Shown one piece after another: positions 44,337 through 53,942 of a stretch of DNA of 64,000 nt. Within the stretch, counting starts at the first letter, position 1; each line of letters begins with the position of its first letter. Location of the stretch: NCBI GenBank assembly GCA_034006985.1, contig JAVERT010000010.1, positions 1 to 64,000 on the forward strand, written 5' to 3'. The translations under genes were made by a program, and so were the position numbers. This DNA is from Gudongella sp034006985. GTDB lineage: Bacteria; Bacillota; Clostridia; Tissierellales; Tissierellaceae. The notes under the pieces were generated by a model. It did no database searches and had not been told where the DNA came from. It worked only from the letters and a program-made list of their open reading frames with translations.

Positions 44337-45623
44337 ATGGCAGGTATAGTATTTTTAATATTTGGTATTGGCCTTATTATTGGCCTTCCCATTGTAACTG
44401 GAATAGGGATAGCAACATTTTGGCCAAAACTAATGGGTGCAGCTGGGTCAACATCAAATGAAGCAGTTATAAGAGCGATTTTTGGAGGTGCTGACAGTAC
44501 ACCGATTATAGCAGTTCCGTTATTTATACTTGCGGGAGTGTTGATGGCTAGAGGAGGCATTTCAAAAAAAATATTTAATGTAGTTGCCTATTTCATAGGA
44601 AACAAGACTGGTGGAATGCCATCTGCAGCGGTTTTAACTTGTTTGTTTTATGGAGCAATATCTGGCTCAGGGCCAGCAACAGCAGCAGCTGTTGGTGGAA
44701 TGACGTTACCATTATTAATAGAGTTAGGTTATAACAAGGTATTTTGTGCTGCTTTAATAGCAACGGCAGGTAGTTTAGGTGTAATAATTCCACCAAGTAT
44801 ACCATTCGTTTTATATGGGACAGCTACAAGTACCTCAGTAGGAAACTTGTTTATCGCAGGAATTTTACCAGGAATATTAATTGGATTAGTTTTGATTTTT
44901 TACACATATTTCTATTGCAAAAAAAATGGAGAAGATAAGGAAAAAATTCAACGGAATTATGATGAAATAAGATCATTAGGAATATTGAAATTATTGAAAG
45001 ATAGTTTTTGGGCATTATTATCGCCACTAATTATTTTGGGAGGTATATATTCAGGTTATTTTACGCCTACAGAAGCGGCTTGTATTTCTGTATTTTACTC
45101 ATTAGTAATAAGCTTGTTTATTTATAAGACTATTGAACTTAATAATATTTGGGGAATGGTTATATCTTCTGTTAGAGGCTATGCTCCACTAATATTTATA
45201 TTATCAATAGCAACAGCATTTGGAAGAGTACTAGCATTATTGAGGGCACCACAAATGATTTCTGAGATGTTTGCGAATACATTTACATCAGCTGTACCAT
45301 TTTTATTTATAATTGTAGTATTTTTCTTTATATTGGGAATGGTTATGGATACTGGTCCAGCAATAGTAATTATGGCACCAATTTTAGTCCCAACTTTAGA
45401 AGCTTTTAATATTGATTTAGTACATTTTGGAGTAATAATGGTTTGTTGTTTGGCAATAGGCCTAGTTACACCACCATTCGGATTAAATCTATTTGTAACA
45501 GCACCTTTAATAGAAACACCTGTACTAGAAGTAGGGAGAAAAACAATCCCACTAATTGCGGTATACACAGTAGCTTTGCTTTTAATAACTTTTGTTCCAG
45601 CAATAAGTTTAATCTTATTATAA
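44337..45623 (+). CDS. dctM: TRAP transporter large permease DctM (transporter 1)
   Basis: The 428-residue protein has twelve helices and typical DctM signatures: AVPLFILAGVLMARGGIS (about 60-77), AISGSGPATAAAVGG and MVMDTGPAIVIMAPIL. It forms the Na+/substrate channel with DctQ, fed by DctP. It is clearly paralogous to the DctM at 49336, sharing long conserved segments. Confidence 0.95.
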   Translation: MAGIVFLIFGIGLIIGLPIVTGIGIATFWPKLMGAAGSTSNEAVIRAIFGGADSTPIIAVPLFILAGVLMARGGISKKIFNVVAYFIGNKTGGMPSAAVLTCLFYGAISGSGPATAAAVGGMTLPLLIELGYNKVFCAALIATAGSLGVIIPPSIPFVLYGTATSTSVGNLFIAGILPGILIGLVLIFYTYFYCKKNGEDKEKIQRNYDEIRSLGILKLLKDSFWALLSPLIILGGIYSGYFTPTEAACISVFYSLVISLFIYKTIELNNIWGMVISSVRGYAPLIFILSIATAFGRVLALLRAPQMISEMFANTFTSAVPFLFIIVVFFFILGMVMDTGPAIVIMAPILVPTLEAFNIDLVHFGVIMVCCLAIGLVTPPFGLNLFVTAPLIETPVLEVGRKTIPLIAVYTVALLLITFVPAISLILL

Positions 45624-45684
45624 ATAAAGTTTTAAGATTATTCTTTTGAATAAGAAATATTACTCAATGAAAAGGGGGATAAAA

Positions 45685-46734
45685 ATGAAAAAAATATTTT
45701 TAGTGACAATCATTGTTTTAACATTATTGCTTACAGCATGTGGAGGGGGTACAGAAACTCCAGCCGAAACAACTGAAAAGCCTGATTCAGCAGACCCAGC
45801 ATTCCATTATATTATGGGACATGGTGCAGCTGAAGGATCAATTGGAGATTTGTATTGTATTAAATTTAAAGAATTAGTAGAAGCAAAATCAAATGGAAAA
45901 ATTACAGCTGATGTTTATGCTGGATCTCAATTAGGGACATATGGTGAGATGCTTCAAAGTCTTAAATCTGGTGATATTTCTGCAATGATATTTCAACCTG
46001 CACCAGCCGTATCAATCATACCAGAATTAGCTATGTTAGATTTGCCATATGCTTTTTATGGATATACTAAAGAAGAAATTGATGAAGTGTTAAATAATAG
46101 TGAATACACAAATATTTTAGATGAATCTTTTAAAAAAGCAGGATATAAGCGAATGTCTTTTGCTCAAGCTGCAACATTTAGGGAAACTACATCGAGTAAA
46201 GAAGTGAGAAATATGGAACAATTTAAAGGATTGAAAATTAGAACTTTAGAAAACAAATATCACATAGCGTTTTGGAAAAACGTTGGTGCTAGTCCTACTC
46301 CTTTAGCTTTTGGTGAATTATATCTATCTTTACAACAAGGTCTAGTGGATGCTCAGGAAAACCCATATGACACAGCACTTGCAGCAAAATTTGCTGAGGT
46401 ACAAGATTATATAATCAATACTCACCACATAATATATCCTAATCTTTTCTTAGTAAACGAGGAATTATATGAAAGTATGCCTGATGACTATAAAGCAATC
46501 TTTGATGAAGCAGCAGTTGAGGCTAAAGAATATGCAGAAGGATTAATGGAAGATAGTAGTACGACAAATTTAAAAGGTCTTGTAGATGCAGGGTTAGAAT
46601 CAATAGATTTTTCTGAGGAAGAAATAGGTAAACTAAAAGAGAAAGCAGATGTTGTAAAAGAGATGCTAGTAAATGATTTAGGGGATGAAGTTGTTAATGC
46701 TTTTACAACAGCATTAGAGAATAGTAAAAAGTAA
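45685..46734 (+). CDS. dctP: TRAP transporter solute-binding lipoprotein DctP (transporter 1)
   Basis: The 349-residue protein has a lipoprotein signal (LLLTAC at about 13-18), and the DctP motifs FRETTS, LKIRTLEN (arginine that binds the substrate carboxylate) and LSLQQGLVDAQENP. It captures an organic acid and hands it to DctQM. The ATG after AAAGGGGG at 45685 is preferred over a TTG 39 bases upstream that precedes the ribosome site. Organic acid specificity is expected but not readable. Confidence 0.93.
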   Translation: MKKIFLVTIIVLTLLLTACGGGTETPAETTEKPDSADPAFHYIMGHGAAEGSIGDLYCIKFKELVEAKSNGKITADVYAGSQLGTYGEMLQSLKSGDISAMIFQPAPAVSIIPELAMLDLPYAFYGYTKEEIDEVLNNSEYTNILDESFKKAGYKRMSFAQAATFRETTSSKEVRNMEQFKGLKIRTLENKYHIAFWKNVGASPTPLAFGELYLSLQQGLVDAQENPYDTALAAKFAEVQDYIINTHHIIYPNLFLVNEELYESMPDDYKAIFDEAAVEAKEYAEGLMEDSSTTNLKGLVDAGLESIDFSEEEIGKLKEKADVVKEMLVNDLGDEVVNAFTTALENSKK

Positions 46735-46853
46735 ATATAAAATTAAAGATTGGGGATTATATTCTCAATCTTTATACATATTTATTTGAAACTTTAAACT
46801 TATGTGTTATAGAAACCATAAACTATGTGTAGTTTTGCATCAAAATATTTACA

Positions 46854-46942
46854 TTTCAAAAGAAAATGTAGCTTTTGGTAAAGTATTAAAGAATAAAGAT
46901 GGTGAATATATTGCACCAGATCATTCTGGCTCACACAAATAA
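46854..46942 (+). pseudogene. 89-bp duplicated 3' end of the ThDP enzyme gene
   Basis: This segment repeats the last 89 bp of the gene at 41895-43712, with 53 consecutive identical bases (from AAAAGAAAATGTAGC) and a handful of mostly synonymous changes after. It still reads SKENVAFGKVLKNKDGEYIA then PDHSGSHK and a stop. It is the tail of a second ThDP gene copy whose 5' part is gone, 23 bp before the isomerase gene. Confidence 0.9.
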
Positions 46943-46965
46943 TAATTATTATAAAGGAGAAAAAC

Positions 46966-47787
46966 ATGAATAGACAATTTTCTTTAGCTTATCTTACAAT
47001 TCCAGGTACCAGTCCTGTGGATCAAATTAAAATAGCAGCAGAAGCAGGATATGATTTTGTTAGTTTAAGACCAATACCTATGCATTTGCCAAATGAGCCT
47101 TTATTTCAATTTGATAAGGATCCAGCTTTGTTTAAAGAAATTAAAAAAGCCTTAATTGAAAATAATATTAAACTCATGGATATTGAACTTGCAAGAGTTA
47201 GAGAGGATTTAAATGTAGCTGATTATGAATCTGCTTTTGCTGCAGCTGCAGAATTAGGTGCTCGTGATGTACTATCAAGTATTTGGACTAAAGATAAAGA
47301 GTATACACTTGAAAAATTTGCAAAAATTTGTGATATGGCTGCTAAATATAATTTGAATGTGAATCTTGAATTTGTTACATTTGCGGGAGTGATTGGTTTA
47401 GAAGATTCTTTAGAGATTTTGGATACAATAAAACGACCAAATGCATTTATAATGGTAGATACTTTACATGCTCATAGATCTAATGTTACGGCAGAAGATT
47501 TAGCAAAGGTTGATAGAAATAAATTCGGTTTTATACACTTATGTGACGGACCCGCTACAATTCCATCTCTAGATGACCCAAGCATGATAGGAGTTGCAAG
47601 AGAAGGCAGACTTTACATAGGGGATGGAGGGATAGATATTAAAGGGATGCTTCTCGCATTACCTCCTAAGCCTATTTCTATAGAGCTTCCAAATGCTTTT
47701 GAGTTTCAAAAGCGAGGAGCATACGGTCACGCTGCTGAATGTTTGAGAACTGCAAAAGAATTTTTAACCCTAAATGGTATAGATTAA
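46966..47787 (+). CDS. sugar phosphate isomerase/epimerase-like TIM barrel (AP endonuclease 2 family)
   Basis: The 273-residue barrel has the metal-binding set of the xylose isomerase-like family: NLEFVTF (about 140-146), MVDTLHAHRS (about 163-172), IHLCDG (about 191-196) and SIELPN (about 231-236), giving an E-D-H-E cluster. Relatives include 3-dehydroshikimate dehydratase, hydroxypyruvate isomerase and inosose dehydratase. The shikimate-dehydrogenase-like gene 44 bp downstream favours a cyclic polyol or 3-dehydroshikimate substrate. Confidence 0.8.
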   Translation: MNRQFSLAYLTIPGTSPVDQIKIAAEAGYDFVSLRPIPMHLPNEPLFQFDKDPALFKEIKKALIENNIKLMDIELARVREDLNVADYESAFAAAAELGARDVLSSIWTKDKEYTLEKFAKICDMAAKYNLNVNLEFVTFAGVIGLEDSLEILDTIKRPNAFIMVDTLHAHRSNVTAEDLAKVDRNKFGFIHLCDGPATIPSLDDPSMIGVAREGRLYIGDGGIDIKGMLLALPPKPISIELPNAFEFQKRGAYGHAAECLRTAKEFLTLNGID

Positions 47788-47831
47788 ATTAGTAATAGTT
47801 TTTAAATGGAGTACACAAAGGGGGAGATTTA

Positions 47832-48710
47832 ATGCCAGTAAATATTAATACAAAAATGATTACACTATTGGGGAAACCTTTATCTCAATCTTATGCAGCT
47901 CGTATGCAAAATGCTGCATATAGGGCTATAAGATTAAATATGCTTTATTTTTATACTGAGGTAGAAAACGATCATCTTGGAGATGTTATAAAAGGGATAC
48001 GAAATATGAATTTCGCTGGATTTGCAGTAACAAAACCAAATAAAGAAGATGTATTAAAATATGTGGATGAGATGGACCCATTGTGCGAGAAGATGAATGC
48101 AAGTAATACTGTTGTAATGAAAGATGGGAAGCTTATAGCATACAATACTGATGGAACAGGATTTTTAAGAGCATTTCAAGAGGAAGCTCCTGAGCGTGAG
48201 CTTCCAGAAACTATATTTTTCTGCTTAGGTGCAGGAGGAGCGGCAAGAGCAATTTGTAGTGTACTTGCATATAATGGGGCGAAGAAAATATATATTGGAA
48301 GTAGAACTATATCAAAAGCTGAACTTTTAGCAAAAGATATAAATGAAAAATTTAGTCCAATTGCAGAAGTCGTAGATTTGACTGATGTAGAGTGTTTAAA
48401 AACCAAGATAGCTGAATCAGATGTTATAATGAATAATACTGGTTTAGGAATGGCTAAAACAGCAGATAAAACTCCATTAGATAAAGAATATTTTAAGCCA
48501 GGACAACTATGTTTTGATGCTATCTACAATCCTAGCAAGACAAGATTCCTTATGGAAGCAGAGCAGATGGGCTGCAAGGTAATGAACGGTTTAGGGATGT
48601 CTCTTTATCAAGGTGCTGAACAAATTAAATTATGGAGTGGGGAAACTGCTCCTATAGAAGTAATGAGACAAGAACTTTTTGCTATTCTTTCACATGGAAA
48701 TGAAGCATAG
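47832..48710 (+). CDS. shikimate/quinate dehydrogenase-like enzyme
   Basis: The 292-residue protein has the AroE pattern: an N-terminal substrate domain with LGKPLSQSYAARMQNAAYRA (about 14-33) where AroE has G.P..HS..P..HN, VTKPNKEDV (about 66-74) with the catalytic lysine, NASNTVV, YNTDGTGF, and a Rossmann GAGGAARAICSVLAYNGAKK (about 134-153). The substrate-contacting serines are replaced by Q and Y, suggesting a changed substrate. As it lies in a TRAP-linked cluster with an isomerase, it is likely catabolic rather than biosynthetic AroE. Confidence 0.82.
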   Translation: MPVNINTKMITLLGKPLSQSYAARMQNAAYRAIRLNMLYFYTEVENDHLGDVIKGIRNMNFAGFAVTKPNKEDVLKYVDEMDPLCEKMNASNTVVMKDGKLIAYNTDGTGFLRAFQEEAPERELPETIFFCLGAGGAARAICSVLAYNGAKKIYIGSRTISKAELLAKDINEKFSPIAEVVDLTDVECLKTKIAESDVIMNNTGLGMAKTADKTPLDKEYFKPGQLCFDAIYNPSKTRFLMEAEQMGCKVMNGLGMSLYQGAEQIKLWSGETAPIEVMRQELFAILSHGNEA

Positions 48711-48757
48711 CAGTTTGTTAAATAAATTGCTCTTAAATTTCGAAAGGAGGCAAAAAA

Positions 48758-49336
48758 ATGGCAGTAGTAAAATGGTTAGATGAGCATTTAGAAGAAACAA
48801 TATTAGTTTTTTTATTAGCGGCAATCTCGATTATCATGATGACTCAAGTTGTCGCGAGAACTGTATTCTCTTCAATGAGCTGGCCAGAAGAATTTTCTAG
48901 ATATTGTTACATATGGACTGTGTTTCTTTCACTGGGTTATACCATAAAAAAAGGAAATATGCTTAGGGTGGGATTATTGATGGATTTATTACCTCATAAG
49001 CTTAGAAAGTCCATGGAAATACTTACAAATCTTATTATGCTTGCTTTATTTGGGATTTTGTTCTATTATTCAATAGTTTACACCAACAAAATAAGAATAA
49101 CTGGGCAAACTTCTCCAGCTATGCAAATACCGATGTGGATTATGTACCTTTCAACAATAATAGGTTTTGGTTTAGCCTCAATAAGAATGATACAGGAGAT
49201 ATTTAATAATTTCAAAAATTTCAGCAAAGCTGCAGAGACTACAATGCAGGCTACATTTAAAGAAGCGAAGCAGGAAGTACAAGGTACTACATCTCCTCCT
49301 GCTGGGAATTCAGACATTCTAGGAGGTGGTGAGTAA
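48758..49336 (+). CDS. dctQ: TRAP transporter small permease DctQ (transporter 2)
   Basis: The 192-residue protein has four helices and the DctQ element SWPEEFSRYCYIWTVFLSLG (about 46-65), with a longer C-terminal tail than transporter 1. It shares several conserved stretches with the first DctQ. The DctM gene begins in its stop codon (TAATG). Confidence 0.9.
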   Translation: MAVVKWLDEHLEETILVFLLAAISIIMMTQVVARTVFSSMSWPEEFSRYCYIWTVFLSLGYTIKKGNMLRVGLLMDLLPHKLRKSMEILTNLIMLALFGILFYYSIVYTNKIRITGQTSPAMQIPMWIMYLSTIIGFGLASIRMIQEIFNNFKNFSKAAETTMQATFKEAKQEVQGTTSPPAGNSDILGGGE

Positions 49337-50619
49337 TGGCTTTATGGATATTTGTGGCATTTATTGTTTCGTTAGGTTTTGCAATTCCAATAACGATGAG
49401 TATGGTAATAGGTTCGTTGATGCCTCTTGCTCTTGGAGGGACAGGAAGTTCTATTCAACAGTTAATAGCTAATAGTTTTTCGGGATCAGATACTACTCCA
49501 ATTTTAGCTGTTCCGTTATTTATTCTCGGAGGAGTACTAATGGCAGAAGGGGGTATATCTCGTAGGCTTTTTAACTTCTTTGCATATTTTGTAGGCTATT
49601 TACCTGGCGGAATACCATGTGCAGTTATACTAACTTGCCTATTCTATGGAGCAATTTCTGGATCAGGCCCCGCAACAACAGCAGCAGTAGGTTCAATGAC
49701 AATACCGTTTCTAGTGGAAATGGGCTACAACAAGACTTGGTCTGCGGGCATGGTTGCTACCGCTGGAGGGCTTGGAGTAATTATTCCACCTTCTATACCA
49801 TTTGTTCTTTATTCACTTGCAACAGGAGTATCTACAGGTGCACTTTTCCTTGGAGGAATATTGCCAGGGATATTGATCGGACTTTCAATGATGGGTTATG
49901 CAGTATTATACTCTATAAAAAAAGGTGAGGATAAAGAAAAAATAGACATAAAAATGAAAGAATTAAGAGGGAAAGGATTCTTTGCACTATTAAAAGACAG
50001 CTTTTGGGCTTTATTATCACCAGTTATAGTACTTGGTGGAATATATTCAGGAATTGTAACACCAACTGAAGCAGCAGTTATATCGGTGTTCTATTCATTA
50101 TTTGTAGCACTGGTTCTTTACAAGTCATTTACAGTAAAAAGCATAATTCCATTTTTGGCAAAAGCAGTGAAGACTTATGCACCACTATGTTTTGTACTAG
50201 CATTTGCTATAGCTTTTGGTCGTGTTTTAGCCTTGGCAAAAGCACCGATATTAATCGAAAGTTTTATACTTAATAATTTTACATCAAGTTTCACTGTATT
50301 AACTGGGATAGTTGTGATTTTCATCATACTTGGTATGGTAATGGATACGGGCCCAGCAATTGTAATTTTATCACCTATACTACTTCCTGCTGTTATGGCT
50401 TTAGGAGTTGACCCAGTACACTTTGGAGTTATTATGGTATGTTGCCTATCAATAGGACTTGCAACACCACCATTTGGACTAGACTTATTTGTAGCAGGAA
50501 CACTCAGTGATACTCCACCTATGAGCGTTGCAAAAACAGCAATACCATTTATTTTCGCATTTGGAATAGCGTTGTTTATGATAACTTATATTCCATGGTT
50601 AAGCCTTGCATTCCTGTAA
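49336..50619 (+). CDS. dctM: TRAP transporter large permease DctM (transporter 2)
   Basis: The 427-residue, twelve-helix protein has ILAVPLFILGGVLMAEGGIS, AISGSGPATTAAVGSMT and MVMDTGPAIVILSPIL, matching the transporter 1 DctM nearly motif for motif. The two are probably paralogues from a duplication of the TRAP module. It overlaps dctQ by one base. Confidence 0.95.
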   Translation: MALWIFVAFIVSLGFAIPITMSMVIGSLMPLALGGTGSSIQQLIANSFSGSDTTPILAVPLFILGGVLMAEGGISRRLFNFFAYFVGYLPGGIPCAVILTCLFYGAISGSGPATTAAVGSMTIPFLVEMGYNKTWSAGMVATAGGLGVIIPPSIPFVLYSLATGVSTGALFLGGILPGILIGLSMMGYAVLYSIKKGEDKEKIDIKMKELRGKGFFALLKDSFWALLSPVIVLGGIYSGIVTPTEAAVISVFYSLFVALVLYKSFTVKSIIPFLAKAVKTYAPLCFVLAFAIAFGRVLALAKAPILIESFILNNFTSSFTVLTGIVVIFIILGMVMDTGPAIVILSPILLPAVMALGVDPVHFGVIMVCCLSIGLATPPFGLDLFVAGTLSDTPPMSVAKTAIPFIFAFGIALFMITYIPWLSLAFL

Positions 50620-50664
50620 AAGGAATTTAAGTGATAAACAAAAAAAGAAAGAGGAGGAAATAAA

Positions 50665-51753
50665 ATGAAAAAGATACTTATTTTATTACTGATTATTGCC
50701 ATGGCACTTTCAGTAGGAGCTTGTTCTAAACCTGCGACTGAAGAGCCAGCAACAGAAACACCTGCAACAGAAACGCCTGCAACTGAAGAACCAGCAGAGG
50801 GTTTTGCAGCATTAGAGGCAGTTAAACTAGTTGGTGCTGATAATTCTGGTGTTGGTTCAGCAGCACAATTATACGGTGAATTGGTAGCAACAAAAGTAGC
50901 TGAAATGACTGAGGGTCAATTGACAGTTGATTATTTTCCAAATAGCCAATTAGGTAATGACCAAGAGCTTCAAGGTCAGATGTTAGCTGGAGATATTGAT
51001 TTTGTAATAGCTCAAACTGCTCAAACAGTATCTTTTGTACCTGAAGTTGCTATTTTTGACCTTCCAATGGTATTCGCAAAATATGATGCTAAGTCTATAG
51101 ATTATGCTTTAAATAAGAGTGAATTTACAGAAAAAATAAATGAAGCTTACAAAGAAAAAAACATGTATGTTTTACACTATCTTCAGGGAGGAACTTTCCG
51201 TGAAACTACTTCTAATAAGAAGATAGCGTCTATTGATGATTTTAATGGTTTAAAGATTAGAACTATGGAGAATCCAAATCATATGGATTTCTGGAAAGCA
51301 TTAGGTGCTTCTCCAACGCCACTTCCATGGCCAGAAGTTTATGTATCATTACAACAAGGTCTTGTAGATGCTCAAGAGAATGCAACTGACACTAACGTTG
51401 GTGCAAACTTCCAAGAAGTACAAGATTACCTTATAATGACACATCATATATTATATTGTAATCAATTTTTAATCAATGCAGAGAAATTTGATAGCCTAGA
51501 TCCACTATATCAAGAAGCACTTCAAAAGGCTGTTGATGAAGCATCTGTTGAAATAGAAGCTCAGCTTGTTACTATAAATAGTGAGAACAAACAAAAACTA
51601 GTTGATGGTGGTATGGAATTAGTTGAATTTGATCCAAGTTTTGTTGATGAAGTACTAGCTAAAGCAGATGGAGTTTATAAATCAATTGGAGCAGCAATAG
51701 GACAAGATTATGTTGATTCTCTATTAAAAGCTTTAGATGAAGGAGCAAAATAA
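50665..51753 (+). CDS. dctP: TRAP transporter solute-binding lipoprotein DctP (transporter 2)
   Basis: The 362-residue protein has lipobox SVGAC (about 16-20), a Pro-Ala-Thr-Glu repeat linker (about 24-45), and the DctP set FRETTS, LKIRTMEN and VSLQQGLVDAQENA. It binds a carboxylate near the conserved arginine. Its order DctQ-DctM-DctP copies transporter 1. A very strong terminator follows. Confidence 0.93.
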   Translation: MKKILILLLIIAMALSVGACSKPATEEPATETPATETPATEEPAEGFAALEAVKLVGADNSGVGSAAQLYGELVATKVAEMTEGQLTVDYFPNSQLGNDQELQGQMLAGDIDFVIAQTAQTVSFVPEVAIFDLPMVFAKYDAKSIDYALNKSEFTEKINEAYKEKNMYVLHYLQGGTFRETTSNKKIASIDDFNGLKIRTMENPNHMDFWKALGASPTPLPWPEVYVSLQQGLVDAQENATDTNVGANFQEVQDYLIMTHHILYCNQFLINAEKFDSLDPLYQEALQKAVDEASVEIEAQLVTINSENKQKLVDGGMELVEFDPSFVDEVLAKADGVYKSIGAAIGQDYVDSLLKALDEGAK

Positions 51754-51793
51754 GAATATTGATTAAAGAGTCCCCCTTTTAGACTCTATAAAA

Positions 51794-51832
51794 AAAGGCA
51801 CCATGTAAAATTTTACATGGTGCCTTTTTTTG
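51794..51832 (+). terminator. terminator closing the catabolic cluster
   Basis: AAAGGCACCATGTAAAA (51794-51810) and TTTTACATGGTGCCTTT (51811-51827) form a perfect long stem with almost no loop, then six T residues. Confidence 0.88.
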
Positions 51833-51833
51833 C

Positions 51834-51992
51834 GGTGCTGTTTTAATATTTATTTATTGTGATTTCACTAAAAATGATACTCTAAGAGCTGTAGAAGCAA
51901 ATGTTTTTATTCTCAAATTGAGGTTGTCTACTTTGTTAATAAGAACCTATGAAGATTTAAAAAGGTTAGGTGCTAATAAGGCAATAAATTAA
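51834..51992 (+). pseudogene. possible coding remnant upstream of the SLC13 gene
   Basis: In this 343-base intergenic region one frame stays open from 51834 to a TAA at 51990 and ends TLLIRTYEDLKRLGANKAIN, which has the look of a protein C-terminus, but it has no start or ribosome site after the terminator. No family recognised. The rest of the gap shows only an AT-rich stretch that could hold a promoter. Confidence 0.3.
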
Positions 51993-52096
51993 TATATAAA
52001 TTCATATAAGGAATTAGTTTCATCAGAACCGATTTTTGGTATATATTTAAAATAGAGTACTTTTTGACAGATCGATTTAGATTGGAGATGACAACA

Positions 52097-53869
52097 ATGA
52101 CTAGTGACATATATTTGATATTTGGGCTGATAATTCTGATGCTCTTCTTTTTTGTATGGGGTAGATGGCGCTATGATGTTGTATCCTTAGTAACCTTGCT
52201 TGTGGCAAGTTTTACAGGTCTTATTCCAATGAATGAAGTTTTTGAGGGGTTTAGTCACCCAGCAGTAATTACAGTGGCGGCCGTTTTGATTGTGAGCAAG
52301 GGTTTGATGAATGCAGGAGTTGTTGATTTTATGGCCAGGTATCTTCTTAGACTTGGTGATAATATTATTATCCAGATGACATTGCTAGTAGTTGCAGTTA
52401 CTATAAGCTCTGCATTTATGAACAATATTGGAGCATTAGCATTGATGATGCCTGTGGCAGTAAAGATGGCCAGAAAAAATAATAAATCACCATCAATATT
52501 CCTTATGCCTCTGGCATTTGGTTCACTATTGGGTGGGATGACAACCCTTGTAGGTACTCCTCCGAACATAATTATATCAACATTCAGAGCTGACTACACT
52601 GGTGATACTTTTAAGATGTTTGACTTTGCTCCAGTTGGAGGGGCAGTAGCTTTAGCTGGAGTTGTGTTCATCCTTCTCATTGGCTGGAGGCTTATTCCAA
52701 AGAGGACAGGAGGAAAATCTGAAGAGGATTTATTTGAAATAAAGGACTATATAACTGAGTTAAGAATCCCAGAGGAATCGAAGTACGCAGGAAAAACAGT
52801 GGATGAGATTGAAAAACTTGTTGAAGGAGAATTGAAAATAGTTTCAGTTGTAAGAAAGGATAAGAATTATGCTGCACCTTCATTGAAACTTGCGCTTGAG
52901 GAAGGAGACTCATTGATAGTTGAGTCAACAGCAGCTGAAGTCCAGGAGATTCTGGATGCAACAGATTTAAAGCTTGCTCATACGGACAAGCTTTCACAGG
53001 AGGACATAAAAACCGAAGACATTGAAATAATTGAAGCAATTGTTATGACAAACTCATTTATCATTGGTAGGACCGCAAAATCCATGAGAATAAGAAGTAG
53101 ATATGGAATTAACATCCTTGGCGTAGCCAGAGAAGGAGTAAGAATAAGAAAATCGCCTGATACCATTAGGTTTATTGTTGGGGATATACTTCTTTTACAA
53201 GGTCCTCCTGAAACACTATCCGAAATAATAACACAGTGGAGCTGCTTGCCTCTTGCAGAAAGAGGAATAAGTCTTGGAAAACCAAGAAGACTTATTCCAG
53301 GGGTTATGGTTTTTGTAACTGCACTTGTATTGACAGCACTTGGTCTTATGCCTGTTCAAGTTTCATTTATGGCGGCAGCAGTAATGATGGTTCTTGGAAA
53401 TTTTGTATCTCCTAAGGAAATGTATGAAAGCATTGACTGGTCAATAATTGTACTTCTTGGTTCAATTATCCCTGTCAGTAGAGCCCTTGAAACCACTGGT
53501 GGAGCCCAAGTAATCGCCAATAGTGTTTTGAGTCTTGCCGATAGGCTACCTCTTTGGGGAATGGTAATGGCAGTACTAGTAATCTCAATGACGTTATCTG
53601 ATATTGTAAATAATGCTGCAGCGGTTCTTATTATGGCGCCAATAGCAATTGAGATTGCAAGCGGACTCTCAGCCTCTCCTGATGCATTCCTTATGAGTGT
53701 TGCAATCGGTGCATCCTGTTCATTCCTCACACCAATAGGTCATCAGTCAAATACACTAGTGATGGAACCTGGCGGATACAAATTTGGTGATTACTGGAGG
53801 ATGGGACTCCCTCTGGAAATAATTGTGGTAGCTGTAGCCGTACCACTAATTATGATTGTGTGGATATAG
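52097..53869 (+). CDS. SLC13/DASS-type permease with TrkA-C domains
   Basis: The 590-residue protein has about eleven membrane helices with the anion-transporter signatures SSAFMNNIGALALMMPVAV (about 110-128) and GTPPNIIIS, and between the halves two TrkA-C ligand-binding domains (about 220-300 and 315-385). SLC13-like proteins with RCK-C domains import sulfate or dicarboxylates. The ATG nine bases after GGAG is chosen; a TTG at 52064 is less likely. Codon use (cct, ctt, gcc more frequent) appears richer in G+C than the neighbours, hinting at transfer. Confidence 0.87.
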   Translation: MTSDIYLIFGLIILMLFFFVWGRWRYDVVSLVTLLVASFTGLIPMNEVFEGFSHPAVITVAAVLIVSKGLMNAGVVDFMARYLLRLGDNIIIQMTLLVVAVTISSAFMNNIGALALMMPVAVKMARKNNKSPSIFLMPLAFGSLLGGMTTLVGTPPNIIISTFRADYTGDTFKMFDFAPVGGAVALAGVVFILLIGWRLIPKRTGGKSEEDLFEIKDYITELRIPEESKYAGKTVDEIEKLVEGELKIVSVVRKDKNYAAPSLKLALEEGDSLIVESTAAEVQEILDATDLKLAHTDKLSQEDIKTEDIEIIEAIVMTNSFIIGRTAKSMRIRSRYGINILGVAREGVRIRKSPDTIRFIVGDILLLQGPPETLSEIITQWSCLPLAERGISLGKPRRLIPGVMVFVTALVLTALGLMPVQVSFMAAAVMMVLGNFVSPKEMYESIDWSIIVLLGSIIPVSRALETTGGAQVIANSVLSLADRLPLWGMVMAVLVISMTLSDIVNNAAAVLIMAPIAIEIASGLSASPDAFLMSVAIGASCSFLTPIGHQSNTLVMEPGGYKFGDYWRMGLPLEIIVVAVAVPLIMIVWI

Positions 53870-53942
53870 CTACAATTGCATTTAAGGAATGTTATTATTG
53901 GCAACTAAATAAGGTAGGATGCATAAGGCTAGAGGACATAAG

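Noticed and set aside
46744..46775. terminator after the first DctP gene
   Set aside because: The AAAGATTG/CAATCTTT stem is short with a large loop and a poor T-run; too weak to list as a feature.
47832..48710. biosynthetic aroE of the shikimate pathway
   Set aside because: No other aro genes are nearby, substrate-site residues differ and the gene lies between TRAP transporter genes.
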